Shown one piece after another: positions 50,124-59,276 of a stretch of DNA of 64,000 bases. The stretch lies in contig CALGTK010000268.1 in the NCBI GenBank assembly GCA_937904325.1, positions 62,001 to 126,000 on the forward strand, written 5' to 3'. The notes below the pieces were generated by a model. It was not told the origin of the DNA. It ran no database searches and worked only from the letters and a program-made list of their open reading frames with translations. A program made the translations under genes and the position numbers. Within the stretch, counting starts at the first letter, position 1, and each line of letters opens with the position of its first letter. Source of the stretch: an uncultured Planctomyces sp. GTDB taxonomy: Bacteria; Planctomycetota; Planctomycetia; Planctomycetales; Planctomycetaceae.

Positions 50124-50618
50124 TTATTCGTCATCCGGATCGTCGTCCAGGCCTTCTGCTTCATCATCGTCGTCATCTTCGAAGTCTGCGTCATCGACTT
50201 CGACATCACCCAGCTCATCGCCTTTCGGAGCAGTTGCCTTCTTCTTGACGACTACGACTTCCTCATCGTGTTCCAGAGCGGGTTCAACTGCCTGGAAGCC
50301 GTCTGCAGAGCCAGTAATCAATTCTTTGACCATCTGCATGAAGTAGAGCTTCTTACCACGCCCCTGCAGAACAGCTAGTCGCTCCTCGGCGGCTTCTTTC
50401 TGGTCGTACGGGTACCGGCCTTCCTCTTTCATACTGCCGCTGTAGAGGACCCAGACCGCTCGTTTGCGTTCCGGTGGCTTCTCGCGAGTTTTGCGGGCAG
50501 CCGCCTTCTTACGAGTGGCCTTCTTCTTCTTCCTGGGGGTTTCTTCACCGCTATCGGTGATACCGGCCGCTTCTGCGGCCTCTGTCTCTCTGCGAAGTTC
50601 AAGTCGACTTTTTGCCAT
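50124..50618 (-). CDS. Small protein with basic N-terminus and acidic tail
   Basis: 164 residues from ATG 50618 (MAKSRLELRRETEAAEAAG); an ATG four codons earlier is possible. Three parts: a Lys-rich segment (PRKKKKATRKKAAARKTREK), an ordered middle (RAVWVLYSGSMKEEGRYPYD, RLAVLQGRGKKLYFMQMVKE), and an acidic tail (DFEDDDDDEAEGLDDDPDDE). The middle looks like a small folded domain that would be the functional core. Family not recognised, although such proteins with KKATRKK repeats occur in planctomycetes and may bind nucleic acid. Same-strand neighbour ftr lies downstream past a hairpin. Confidence 0.75.
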   Translation of the reverse strand: MAKSRLELRRETEAAEAAGITDSGEETPRKKKKATRKKAAARKTREKPPERKRAVWVLYSGSMKEEGRYPYDQKEAAEERLAVLQGRGKKLYFMQMVKELITGSADGFQAVEPALEHDEEVVVVKKKATAPKGDELGDVEVDDADFEDDDDDEAEGLDDDPDDE

Positions 50619-50956
50619 CTTCGGTCTCACTACTGCCGCGGGCAGAACGCGCTAAATCCGGAATACCGGCTGCGCTGCAATTTTCTATACAGCTTCCGAG
50701 TGCGATTTCGGCCGCACTGCATTGGCCAAACGGGACCACAGGAAGGGGGCACAGAATAGCGAGACGAATTACCGCTGACCATCGTCCCGCTGAATGAACA
50801 GAAAACTACGTTCAGACAATGATTCTCGGCCATCTCACATGACGTAACATCCTGTTGACACAGAATTTCGGCCACGGATATAAGTTTGCACTGCCGAACC
50901 GGACAGATTCCCGAAAGACCTCATCGGCTACTTGCTACACCCAGATTGGACGTACG
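50619..50956. other. Divergent intergenic region
   Basis: About 340 bases between the small charged protein gene (minus) and the receiver-like gene (plus). The plus frame is open from 50855, but the part before 50957 has no start signal or conserved look. Confidence 0.4.
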
Positions 50957-51967
50957 ATGGTCACGGAAGACCAGATTCCCGCACAGAAGACCGACTGGCT
51001 GGATGCTCCACCGAGCAGCGGGTTACCGCCAGAATTCCGGCTGTTGTGCGTTGGTCCGACTGAACCGGACTGGATTGGCCTGACGCTGCAACTCGACGCA
51101 GTTGGCTGTAATGATCCCAAATTCAAGTGGGTCAGTTCTGCCTCGGATGCGATGAAGCTGCTTCGAAACGAAAACTTCGACTGCATCGTCATCGAATGCT
51201 GGCCGACAAATCTCGACGACGTGCGATGGGACGCCACCGACCTGGTTCACGCGATCCGCTCGTCTGGTTGCAGCGACCCGATCGTTCTATTGACGCGACA
51301 GCCTGATGACGGTCTGACCGTCGAAGCGTGCAGCTCGCATTGCGAGATTCTAGTTTCGTCGGCGCTTTGGAGTTCGCGAGCCCTTGTAAACGTCATTCAG
51401 CAGAGCATTCGGCTGGTGGAGACCGCTCAGCAGAATCACCACCACGCCGTAGCAAATCATCGTCGCCTCGTTCGCGAACGCGACGAAGCTGACCACCTGC
51501 TCCGTCAGCAACGTGACATCATCAGCGAACTCGAGGCGATCACTCAGGGATCAACGAAGCCTGTTTCGGACCAGGCAGACAACCGATCCGTTAACACAGC
51601 AGATCACTCGGCGGCACGGAAGACTCGCACACTCCAGATTCCTGAAAAGATCAAAACGTACTACCATGAGTTGCTCCGCACTTACGTCATCATGGGTTCT
51701 GGAAGTCTCGGTGAGGAAATTGCTCAGCTGGCTAACGTGCTCGCCGAAGTCGGGCTTTCACCGCGCGACACACTATCGCTGCATCTGGAACAGGTCGAAC
51801 ATCTTGTCAGCGGCCTGGGGAATCGCAGCAGCCGGCACGTGATGTCTCGCGCCGATCTGCTCGCTCTGGAACTCGTGATCCACATCGGTGAGTGCTACCA
51901 GCAAGCCGCAGATCGCAACGACGCGAGTACGAATCCAACAGTGGTGAGCGACGACAATGTCGCATGA
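50957..51967 (+). CDS. Degenerate receiver-domain protein with coiled coil and helical C-terminal domain
   Basis: 336 residues from ATG 50957 (MVTEDQIPAQKTDWL; GGA 6 bases upstream). Residues about 25-150 follow a receiver fold (EFRLLCVGPTEPD, DCIVIECWPTNLDDVRWDAT, DPIVLLTRQPDDGLTVEACS, ILVSSALWSSRALVNVIQQ). Glu (in VIECWP) replaces the phosphoacceptor Asp, and the usual N-terminal acidic pair is missing. A predicted coiled coil (NHRRLVRERDEADHLLRQQR) follows, then a helical domain of about 110 residues (PEKIKTYYHELLRTYVIMGS, LANVLAEVGLSPRDTLSLHL). The Glu may mimic constitutive phosphorylation. It is on the same strand as, and upstream of, fliD, so a role in flagellar regulation is an inference from position only. 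Confidence 0.72.
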   Translation: MVTEDQIPAQKTDWLDAPPSSGLPPEFRLLCVGPTEPDWIGLTLQLDAVGCNDPKFKWVSSASDAMKLLRNENFDCIVIECWPTNLDDVRWDATDLVHAIRSSGCSDPIVLLTRQPDDGLTVEACSSHCEILVSSALWSSRALVNVIQQSIRLVETAQQNHHHAVANHRRLVRERDEADHLLRQQRDIISELEAITQGSTKPVSDQADNRSVNTADHSAARKTRTLQIPEKIKTYYHELLRTYVIMGSGSLGEEIAQLANVLAEVGLSPRDTLSLHLEQVEHLVSGLGNRSSRHVMSRADLLALELVIHIGECYQQAADRNDASTNPTVVSDDNVA

Positions 51968-52065
51968 ACAGATAAACCGTTAGACGCGCCCTGATTCCCG
52001 TCGATGCCTGACGACAAGGTTAAGCCGCCGACCGCTTTTACTTTCGACAGCAGAGCGGCCGATGG

Positions 52066-52344
52066 GTGAACTACTGGTATCATGTGTTGGATCGCTCGAT
52101 CGATGAGCAAACCCGAATATCGACACTGGCAAAGTTTGTCGAACGTGCCAAATGCGTCCGTTCCGAAGTTACTGTCGAACTTTTCTTCTCAGAACAAACC
52201 GAATTCGACGTTGCAACGGCGGACAAACTCGCCAGAGGCATCGAATCCAGCCTCACCAAATTGTTCCCGCCCGACCCGCTACGAGGTTCACGTCGCCATC
52301 CATCCTTGATGGTCACCGACACGTGCGTTCTCGACGCCGAGTAA
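52066..52344 (+). CDS. Possible small protein upstream of fliD
   Basis: 92 codons from GTG 52066, starting MNYWYHVLDRSIDEQTRIST and ending SLMVTDTCVLDAE. Codon usage matches neighbours (third-position G/C preference), and the frame is free of rare-looking runs, but no family is recognised and no strong ribosome binding site is seen. A long inverted repeat follows at 52472-52502. It may be a real small gene of the receiver/fliD stretch or chance. Confidence 0.45.
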   Translation: MNYWYHVLDRSIDEQTRISTLAKFVERAKCVRSEVTVELFFSEQTEFDVATADKLARGIESSLTKLFPPDPLRGSRRHPSLMVTDTCVLDAE

Positions 52345-52471
52345 TTTACCTCGTCGTTGCAGTGATCATCCTCCACCGCTGATCACTTGAGGGAGTGTGA
52401 AGTTTAGCAACTGCTGACTTCCGCCCTGAAAACGCAATCAGTTTGCAATTTGCGTGCGGCAAATCCCCCAA

Positions 52472-52502
52472 CCGCTGAAACCCGCAGTCGTTCTTTCAGC
52501 GG
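52472..52502 (+). terminator. Stem-loop between the small frame and fliD
   Basis: CCGCTGAAA at 52472-52480 pairs perfectly with TTTCAGCGG at 52494-52502 around a 13-base loop. It could end the upstream transcript or shape the fliD leader. There is no T-run. Confidence 0.4.
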
Positions 52503-52601
52503 CCAACTTTCTATGACCGATACTTGTGCTAGTTGAGAGACACTTGAGTTCGGTGCTGCGCGTCAAACTTCTGCCAGAATTCAATTAGACAGTAATTTGC
52601 C

Positions 52602-55337
52602 ATGTCTGCCATTAGATCGTCTGTCGGGCTGAACAGTGGAATCGATATCGCTGGAATTACTTCCCAGTTGATCTCGCTTCAGCGCGCGCCAGCTCGAGTG
52701 ATGGAAGCTCGAATCGATGGCTACAAAGGCCTGAAGCTGGGCATCGAGGCTCTCGAAACCAACGTCCTGCAGATTTCGTCAGCCATTTCTGCATTAAAGC
52801 TTCCAACGACTTTCAAAGCCGTTTCCGTTTCAAATTCTGACACGTCTCAACTGACCGTTTCTGCCAATTCCGACGCGACGCTCGGCTCGTTTGCCTTTCA
52901 GACGTTAAGACTCGCAACAGACGAACAGCGAACATCTAAAGGCTTCGCTAATTCCGACGAGCAGAAGATCGGCGCCGGCACATTGACATTTTCACAGGGC
53001 GGCAAACTCGCAACAGCCACAAGGCTCGATACGTTCAACGGCGGAGAGGCCGTACAGCGAGGATCGATCAAGATCACTGACCGCTCAGGTTCTTCCGCAA
53101 CGATCGACCTCACCAAGGCGTACTCGATCGACGACGTCCTGAGCGCGATCAATGATGAAAACAGTTTGTCAGTAACCGCCACCACGGTCGGCGGGCAAAT
53201 CATTTTGAACGACTCGTCCGACAGCGAGACGTCTAACTTAATCGTCGAAGAAGTCGGAACCGGTACGACGGCAACCGATCTGGGTATTCAACAGTCCGTC
53301 GCAGCCAACACTCTAAGTGGCGCCGAGGTTTACTACCTGACAGAAGACTTCACGCTCGATCAGCTCAACGATGGTAACGGCGTGTTTCAATTCGATGGTG
53401 CAGACGATCTGAGGTTCACAACAACCGACGGGACGCAGATTGATGTCAACCTCGACAATGTTTTCAATTTGGGCGAACTGGTCAGCGCCGTCAACGATGA
53501 CGCGGCCAACGGTGGAAAGCTGACGGCCGGACTATCGAACGGTCGGCTCGTCCTGACCGACAACGCAGTCGGCGGAGGTTCGCTAACCGTCGAAGATATC
53601 AACAGCGGAAATTCGGTCGAGGCGTTAGGGCTTGACAACGCCGCAGTCGGGAAAACGCTTACGGGCGACCGATTGTTGGCCGGCCTCGGTTCCAGGTTAA
53701 TTCGTAATCTGAACGGCGGACAGGGAATCACTACACCCGGCAGCATAACCGTTACTGATCGATCTGGATTGATCGCAACGCTGGACCTCAGCAGTGCAGA
53801 GTCAATCGATGAAGTCCTGAATGCAATCAACGGAGCGAGCGACGATTCCACGGGGGACGCATTATCGCTGACTGCTCAGTACAACGAACGCGGTACTGGC
53901 ATCGAAATTGTGGACTCATCCGGAGCGACGACCAGCAATCTGATCATTGCCGACGTTGGCGGAGGTTCGGTCGCTGCCGATCTTGGGCTGACGGTTGACG
54001 CCGCGCAGACGTCTGTTGATTCGGGGTCGCTTGGAATGCGTCGAATCGGACAGCAGACTTCACTGGCTGACTTCACGGCCGATGGCGAAAGTGTCGCTTC
54101 GGGTTCGTTCCTGATTACGGACTCGGCAGGTAACCAGGAATCGATCGCGATTTCTTCTTCCTCATCGACAATCGGCAACGTACTGCAGCGAATCAATGCA
54201 GCATCGACCGCTCAAGTGACGGCCCGACTGAACGACACGGGCGACGGATTCATCATCGAAGACAATGCCGCGGGTGACGGCACGCTGACGATCGAAGAAG
54301 TCGGCAGTACTACCGCAGCTGATTTAAGAATCCTTGGCACTGGAATCGTCGGCGCGGGCGGCAGTCAGGAAATCTCGGCACAAGATCAGACGGCCATCAC
54401 AATCGAAGCCGACGACACGCTCGACACGCTGGTCACCAAAATCAACGACGCGAAGATCGGCATCAGTGCTGGAGTCTTCAACGACGGCTCGGCGTTCAAT
54501 TCGTTTCGACTCTCGCTGACTTCTGACAACTCAGGAACGAGCGGCAGTTTCACTATCGATGATGGAAATCTGGACCTCGGACTGGCGATCAGTACAGAAG
54601 CCAAAAACGCGTTGCTTCAAGTCGGGGCCACGCCTGCCACGTCGTTCCTGATTGGATCGAGCACAAACCAGTTCGACGCCGTTGCTTCTGGAGTCAGTGT
54701 CACGATCAGCGAGGTCGGCACCAGCGCTGCGAACGTGGATGTTACTCGTGATAATTCAAAAGCGCGAAACGCCATCAAGTCGCTGGTCAGCACGTACAAC
54801 TCGTACATCAATACAACAGATCAGTTGACGAAATTCAACGAAGATCCAACCCAACGAGGCATCCTGCAAGGGCAGGGGATTGTGCTGCGAGTTTCGACTC
54901 GATTAAGCAATCTTATCAACAAGTCGTACTTCGGCACGAACGATCCACTGCAGAGCTTCGCAAATCTGGGCGTCCGAACAACGGATGGTGGGAAACTCGA
55001 ATTCGACGAAGACGTCTTCAACGATGTCGTTGAAGCTACACCCGACGCCGTGCAGACATTCTTCCGTGACGAGAACAACGGAGTCGCCGCAAAGTTTGAA
55101 ACCACACTCGAAACGTTGACCGACAGTTTCACCGGTACGTTCACGAACGAAAAAAACGGTCTGAACAATTCAATCAGTGCTTTGGAAAACCGTATCGAGC
55201 AGATTGACGAAGTTCTGGCGATCCGCCAGGAACGCCTGCTGCGTCAGTTCATTCAGATGGAAGAAATCATCGGCCAACTCCAAACACAAGGTAGCGCAAT
55301 CACCGCACTACTCGGCACCGGCTCATCTGGCAGTTAA
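52602..55337 (+). CDS. fliD: Flagellar filament cap protein FliD (hook-associated protein 2), long form
   Basis: Caps the flagellar filament tip and helps flagellin fold into it; exported by the flagellar type III system. 911 residues, about twice the enterobacterial length. The N-terminus SAIRSSVGLNSGIDIAGITSQL and the following coiled-coil part are FliD-type. The C-terminal domain resumes near 720 (ARNAIKSLVSTYNSYINTTD) and ends in the coiled coil ALENRIEQIDEVLAIRQERL. The extra length is about five repeated flagellin-IN-like modules at roughly 155-230, 268-345, 380-463, 500-580 and 600-660 (for example SITVTDRSGLIATLDLSSAE followed by SIDEVLNAIN). No ribosome binding site is obvious before ATG 52602. 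No other flagellar structural gene is in the window. Confidence 0.92.
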   Translation: MSAIRSSVGLNSGIDIAGITSQLISLQRAPARVMEARIDGYKGLKLGIEALETNVLQISSAISALKLPTTFKAVSVSNSDTSQLTVSANSDATLGSFAFQTLRLATDEQRTSKGFANSDEQKIGAGTLTFSQGGKLATATRLDTFNGGEAVQRGSIKITDRSGSSATIDLTKAYSIDDVLSAINDENSLSVTATTVGGQIILNDSSDSETSNLIVEEVGTGTTATDLGIQQSVAANTLSGAEVYYLTEDFTLDQLNDGNGVFQFDGADDLRFTTTDGTQIDVNLDNVFNLGELVSAVNDDAANGGKLTAGLSNGRLVLTDNAVGGGSLTVEDINSGNSVEALGLDNAAVGKTLTGDRLLAGLGSRLIRNLNGGQGITTPGSITVTDRSGLIATLDLSSAESIDEVLNAINGASDDSTGDALSLTAQYNERGTGIEIVDSSGATTSNLIIADVGGGSVAADLGLTVDAAQTSVDSGSLGMRRIGQQTSLADFTADGESVASGSFLITDSAGNQESIAISSSSSTIGNVLQRINAASTAQVTARLNDTGDGFIIEDNAAGDGTLTIEEVGSTTAADLRILGTGIVGAGGSQEISAQDQTAITIEADDTLDTLVTKINDAKIGISAGVFNDGSAFNSFRLSLTSDNSGTSGSFTIDDGNLDLGLAISTEAKNALLQVGATPATSFLIGSSTNQFDAVASGVSVTISEVGTSAANVDVTRDNSKARNAIKSLVSTYNSYINTTDQLTKFNEDPTQRGILQGQGIVLRVSTRLSNLINKSYFGTNDPLQSFANLGVRTTDGGKLEFDEDVFNDVVEATPDAVQTFFRDENNGVAAKFETTLETLTDSFTGTFTNEKNGLNNSISALENRIEQIDEVLAIRQERLLRQFIQMEEIIGQLQTQGSAITALLGTGSSGS

Positions 55338-55374
55338 GGGCCGACAGCCAACTTCTGCATCGCTTTGAATAACT

Positions 55375-55752
55375 CTATTCGCCGCACGATCCGCCGCAGG
55401 GTGGTGACTCTTCAGTCGGCTCATCCGATGCCTCTTCTTTTCTTTCCGGAATCTGCACCTCGATCATGCCAGCTTTAACGCGGACCGTGTAGCACTCCGT
55501 TCTGATCCTGGGATTGTCAAGCCACGTACCGTCTTTCACGCTGAACCGCCAGGCGTGCCAGGGACAACTGACCGCGTGATCTTCGACGTAGCCGCTTGCC
55601 AGCGACGCTCCCATGTGTGGACAGAAGTCGTTCATCGCGAAGTGCTCGCCATCGATCAGGTAAACGCCGACCATCCGTCCTTCAACAGCAAACGCGCGAC
55701 CTTCACCTTCCGGAACAGTTCCCTCTTTGGCAACTTTGAAAAATTTCGACAT
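55375..55752 (-). CDS. Rieske [2Fe-2S] domain protein
   Basis: 125 residues, single Rieske domain of the NirD/ferredoxin-subunit type. Cluster ligands are in CPHMGAS and CPWHAWRF (two Cys, two His), preceded by AFAVEGRMVGVYLIDGEHFA. Short length and lack of other domains suggest an electron carrier or oxygenase ferredoxin component. The N-terminus SKFFKVAKEGTVPEGEGRAF also fits this group. The C-terminus is acidic and Cys-containing (EESPPCGGSCGE), which may bind metal. It is convergent with fliD at 37 bases. Partner enzyme not identified. Confidence 0.9.
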   Translation of the reverse strand: MSKFFKVAKEGTVPEGEGRAFAVEGRMVGVYLIDGEHFAMNDFCPHMGASLASGYVEDHAVSCPWHAWRFSVKDGTWLDNPRIRTECYTVRVKAGMIEVQIPERKEEASDEPTEESPPCGGSCGE

Positions 55753-55807
55753 TCAGCACTTTCCATCATTCAATTGGGGCGATCAGCAGCCAGTAAGCAG
55801 TGCCGAT

Positions 55808-56299
55808 TCAGGACTCCCCGTGGGACGATCCGCCGTCAGGCAGTTCGGCAACGTCGGAAGAATCCAAACCTTTGCCCTTTCGCAGATACCACAACTGGTC
55901 GCCTGGGTGCTGTTCGGGCAACGGCTGGCGAGTGAGCATTCGAATTCTTCGTGCCCACAACGCGACGAGGATGATCAGCACGAGAAACACGATGCAAATC
56001 AGACTGAGCACGAGCAATCCTGCCATCGCCGACTTGCGGAGCTTTTCCTTATCCGCTTCCTGTTCATCGATCATCCGCAGCGCCGCGTCAGCTACCTCGG
56101 TGGATTCCGGATCGGAATCGCTTGACGACTTTGTTTGCGCATCCGTCGGTTTGACGGCTCCATTAGCGGGCTGTTCCGTAACCGTTGTTTCGGATGGTTC
56201 GTCCTGAGCAACGGCTGAGTGTCCAAGCCAAGACACGACAACCGCTGTCAATAGAACAGCGATCAGCACTGGCGATCGATAACTTTGTCGAAACATCAT
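55808..56299 (-). CDS. Small single-span membrane protein, unrecognised family
   Basis: 163 residues. A signal peptide (YRSPVLIAVLLTAVVVSWLG, cleaved near AVAQ) is followed by a Glu/Thr/Ser-rich linker (DEPSETTVTEQPANGAVKPT). Next comes a helix (VADAALRMIDEQEADKEKLR) and a transmembrane segment (MAGLLVLSLICIVFLVLIIL). The short cytoplasmic end is basic then acidic. Function unknown. The start is ATGATG with GAGGA immediately ahead; the second ATG (56296) is better spaced. It follows the VOC gene on the same strand at 86 bases. Confidence 0.7.
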   Translation of the reverse strand: MMFRQSYRSPVLIAVLLTAVVVSWLGHSAVAQDEPSETTVTEQPANGAVKPTDAQTKSSSDSDPESTEVADAALRMIDEQEADKEKLRKSAMAGLLVLSLICIVFLVLIILVALWARRIRMLTRQPLPEQHPGDQLWYLRKGKGLDSSDVAELPDGGSSHGES

Positions 56300-56385
56300 T
56301 CGTCCTCGACAGCCCGCCGAGTTTATTCAGGATTCTACTCTACGCGTTGCAACTGCCAGTTCAAAAGGTTCAGTCTTAGTTCAGT

Positions 56386-56766
56386 TTACTCTGGTGCCGT
56401 GCCTGGTGGAGTACAAAGTTCGATCGCGTGGCCGTCCGGGTCTGTGACGTAAATCTGGTAGGCACCGTCAGGGCGATTTCTTCGCTCTTCGTAGGGAATA
56501 TTGTTCTCACGAAAATATCCTTCCCACTCGTCCATGTTGTCGATCAACAGGGCGTAGTGGTTGCCTCGACTGTGCGAATTTGTGGCGGCATCACGGCCAC
56601 CGATCAGGTGCAGTTCCTGAACTTCCCCCAGCAGATACCACGCGCCTGGGAACGTAAAAGCCGGCCGAGAAATTTTCTTCAGTTGAAGAACTTTTTCGTA
56701 GAACTCGCAACTTTTATCGACGTCTTTGACGTGTAACGCAACGTGGTTCAGTTCAAGAAACTTCAT
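56386..56766 (-). CDS. VOC (glyoxalase/bleomycin-resistance) superfamily protein
   Basis: 126 residues with one paired beta-alpha-beta-beta-beta VOC fold. Candidate metal ligands are His in LNHVALHVKDVDKSCEFYEK, His in SRGNHYALLIDN and Glu in GHAIELCTPPG near the end. Such proteins include dioxygenases, isomerases and glutathione- or thiol-transferases; the reaction cannot be told from sequence. The motif YVTDPDGHAIEL is typical of glyoxalase-like members. A GGAATTGTC sequence sits just before ATG 56766. Same-strand neighbours suggest possible cotranscription with the small membrane protein, but no functional link is visible. Confidence 0.88.
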   Translation of the reverse strand: MKFLELNHVALHVKDVDKSCEFYEKVLQLKKISRPAFTFPGAWYLLGEVQELHLIGGRDAATNSHSRGNHYALLIDNMDEWEGYFRENNIPYEERRNRPDGAYQIYVTDPDGHAIELCTPPGTAPE

Positions 56767-56889
56767 GACAATTCCATGCTCGTAAATTCTAGAGCCGCGA
56801 CAATCAGAACAACCTGCAGTTTCAGCGCGGCTGGAGTACCTGCAAGCCTATTTTAGAGGTAACGATTGATTCCCGCACCCAATGAAGTT

Positions 56890-58446
56890 TCAGCGAGGTG
56901 CGACTGCCTGAGCGGATCTGTGAAATTTTTCCAGTGTCGCCCGCGCCGTTTCCACAACCGTCTTGTTCGAGTCTGATAAGCAGTTTTGAATCGAGTCGGC
57001 CGTAGATTCTGCATGAGCAGCAAGATGCCCCAGGGCCTGCAGTGTCGCAATTTTCACGTTGTCCTGTCGTGAAGAAAGATTGCCAGCGAGCAATGTTAAG
57101 TCGCCCTTGATTGATGCTCCCATTTGAGCCAGAGCGCCAACAGCAGACTGCACTACGGAAGGCTGCGGATCTTTTAACGCCGCGATCAATGCCGGTGCGG
57201 TCTTGCTTGCAAGAGGCCCGATCGCCCCCAGGGCTTTTGCTGCAGCTTCGCGAATCTCATGGTCGGAAGACTCAAGAAGAGCGACTATCTCATCGACATG
57301 TGCGGCTGCGGCTGCACCAATCTGACCGAGCGACTTTCCGGCAGCAAGCTGAACTGCCTGGTACTTGTCAGAAAGAAGTTCGACCAGGTCCGATGCTCCA
57401 GAGTCAGCTGAAGCACGGAGTCGCCCAACTGCTTCCGCTGCCGATCGCCGGACACTACCTCGGCTATCGCTCAGCAAGTTCAGCAAGCGACGCACAGTCA
57501 CTGGATCAGCGCACCCAGCTTGTCCTGCCGCACGAGCCGCTGCTTCCCGAACGCCCCAGTCGCGATCATCAAGACACCTTGCGATTCCTTCTTCTGCCTG
57601 CCGCGACCCCGGGCCAATGCCCGCCAAAGCGTCCATAACTGCCTGACGGAGATCTCGAGACGGATGCTCGACGTAGCGACTCAACGGAACGACGGCCTTC
57701 TCAGCGTCGACGCCCATTTTCCCAAGAGCCTGCGCTGTCGCGACCTGAACGCCAATGTCGTCGTGCTCGAGCTGCTCGATCAGCGTCGGTACAAATACGC
57801 GAGTAACAGGGCCGATTTTCCCAACCGCAGCGCTGGCTGCGTCTCGGACTGCTTTCTCGCGATGACCGACCAGGCCCATCAGTTGTGGCACGACAGACTT
57901 CGCGGCAGGACCAATGCGTCCCAAAGCTGTCGCCGCAGCGGCCGCTTCCTTGATCTGGTCGGAATCAAGATGACTTGCCACTTGAGCAACACTGTCAGCC
58001 GCGCCGGAACCAACAGCTCCGATGGCAGTCAGCACGGCCACTCGCAATTCAAGAACCGACGATCCCAACTGCTGGGTCAATAACTGAAGAGCTGGTGCAG
58101 CCTCGGGACCGACCACCGCCAGTGTCTTCGCAGCGACCCTTTGAGCTGGCGAAATTGGCTGAGCCAGCTGTCGCATCGCCGGTTCGACGATGATTCCACC
58201 AAGCGATTTTATCGCCGCCACCACGTCGCTCTGAATATCCGGATCGGACGTACCAAAAAGTTTAAGCAACTGCTGCGCAGCGGAAGTCGACCGCGACTTG
58301 CACAACTTCTGAACGGCCTGTGCGCGGACGTTCGACGGGAAAAATTTCGTACCGGCAACCAGCCCCAATATTACATTCATCAAACGATCCCCGTGTGGCC
58401 CAGAGTTTGACTCACTCGCCACGGCCAGGTGAGAATCCTGCGACAT
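56890..58446 (-). CDS. HEAT-repeat protein
   Basis: 518 residues, almost entirely HEAT/PBS-lyase-type alpha-helical repeats of about 37 residues, with no signal peptide. Examples: VVAAIKSLGGIIVEPAMRQL, AVRDAASAAVGKIGPVTRVF, RDLRQAVMDALAGIGPGSRQ, GVREAAARAAGQAGCADPVT, EIREAAAKALGAIGPLASKT. About ten to eleven repeats are visible. HEAT repeats scaffold protein interactions; the partner is unknown. The first 40 residues are non-repetitive (MSQDSHLAVASESNSGPHGD). The ribosome binding site before ATG 58446 is weak. Cytoplasmic location is inferred from the missing signal. Confidence 0.88.
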   Translation of the reverse strand: MSQDSHLAVASESNSGPHGDRLMNVILGLVAGTKFFPSNVRAQAVQKLCKSRSTSAAQQLLKLFGTSDPDIQSDVVAAIKSLGGIIVEPAMRQLAQPISPAQRVAAKTLAVVGPEAAPALQLLTQQLGSSVLELRVAVLTAIGAVGSGAADSVAQVASHLDSDQIKEAAAAATALGRIGPAAKSVVPQLMGLVGHREKAVRDAASAAVGKIGPVTRVFVPTLIEQLEHDDIGVQVATAQALGKMGVDAEKAVVPLSRYVEHPSRDLRQAVMDALAGIGPGSRQAEEGIARCLDDRDWGVREAAARAAGQAGCADPVTVRRLLNLLSDSRGSVRRSAAEAVGRLRASADSGASDLVELLSDKYQAVQLAAGKSLGQIGAAAAAHVDEIVALLESSDHEIREAAAKALGAIGPLASKTAPALIAALKDPQPSVVQSAVGALAQMGASIKGDLTLLAGNLSSRQDNVKIATLQALGHLAAHAESTADSIQNCLSDSNKTVVETARATLEKFHRSAQAVAPR

Positions 58447-58814
58447 GATCCGGAAACTCGAAACTCTGTTGGCCGAAGTCTGCCTTCAAAGGATGCCGAA
58501 CCGGCATCAGCATCGCAACGGTATGATCACCGCTGGACAATCCGGACGAGATTCATAATTCTGTGCCCTTCCATTTGTTTTTTCGCAACTCTCCAATGTT
58601 TCATGGGGTCCAATACACGGCCTGATCGGCAGAAAACCTGTTCAAAATCAGGCAGATAGACCACACCACAGTTGGCGGAAAACCTTAAACAGGCTAAAAA
58701 AGTTTTTAAGATGGAACGTCAGCGGGCCAGAAGTCGATTGGTAAAAATTCCGGTCAACAGGTTGCGAGATGGTAGCAGCAGACTTCACGACTGTACGATA
58801 TGAGGAAACTAGTC
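58447..58814. other. Divergent intergenic region
   Basis: About 370 bases between the HEAT gene (minus) and the zinc-ribbon gene (plus). Only very short open frames; nothing recognised. Confidence 0.45.
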
Positions 58815-59258
58815 ATGCCCACATGGACCGGGGGTCCCTGCCCCGATTGCGGACAGGACATGCCTGCCAATCTGATCCACTGTCAGTTCTGTAGAGCATT
58901 GCTGAACCCGGATCTGCATCGCAGTGATGTGGAAGTTCCGGCGTTCTTTGAGCTAAAGGAGATCGGCAACATGATCGACGTCGAAGTTGCAGGATATTAT
59001 CTGGTCTGCCCGCACTGCACCGAAGAGTTGCGTATCAATCGGAAATACGCCGGTGTCGGAGTTGCGTGCAAACACTGCAGCGGCCAGTTCCAGATCGACC
59101 TCGCCAGTCCCCGCATCAGAACGAAAGCATTCTACGCCGCTTGCGGACACTGCGACAAAGAACTGCGAGTCGCTCCGAAATACCTCGGCATCAAAGTCGC
59201 CTGCAAATTCTGCCAGGGCCACGTCTGCGTCCAGACGGGTTCTGAGAGCGTGTATTGA
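58815..59258 (+). CDS. Zinc-ribbon repeat protein
   Basis: 147 residues. The ATG at 58815 is chosen over one at 58800 because GAGGA lies 8 bases before it. Three Cys4 zinc-binding motifs are visible: CPDCGQDMPANLIHCQFC near the start, CPHCTEELRINRKYAGVGVA followed by CKHC in the middle, and CGHCDKELRVAPKYLGIKVA followed by CKFC at the end. The last two are clear duplicates. Zinc-ribbon modules bind DNA, RNA or protein; the context gives no further hint. No membrane segments. Confidence 0.85.
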   Translation: MPTWTGGPCPDCGQDMPANLIHCQFCRALLNPDLHRSDVEVPAFFELKEIGNMIDVEVAGYYLVCPHCTEELRINRKYAGVGVACKHCSGQFQIDLASPRIRTKAFYAACGHCDKELRVAPKYLGIKVACKFCQGHVCVQTGSESVY

Positions 59259-59276
59259 CCCAGCACGCTACTTACC

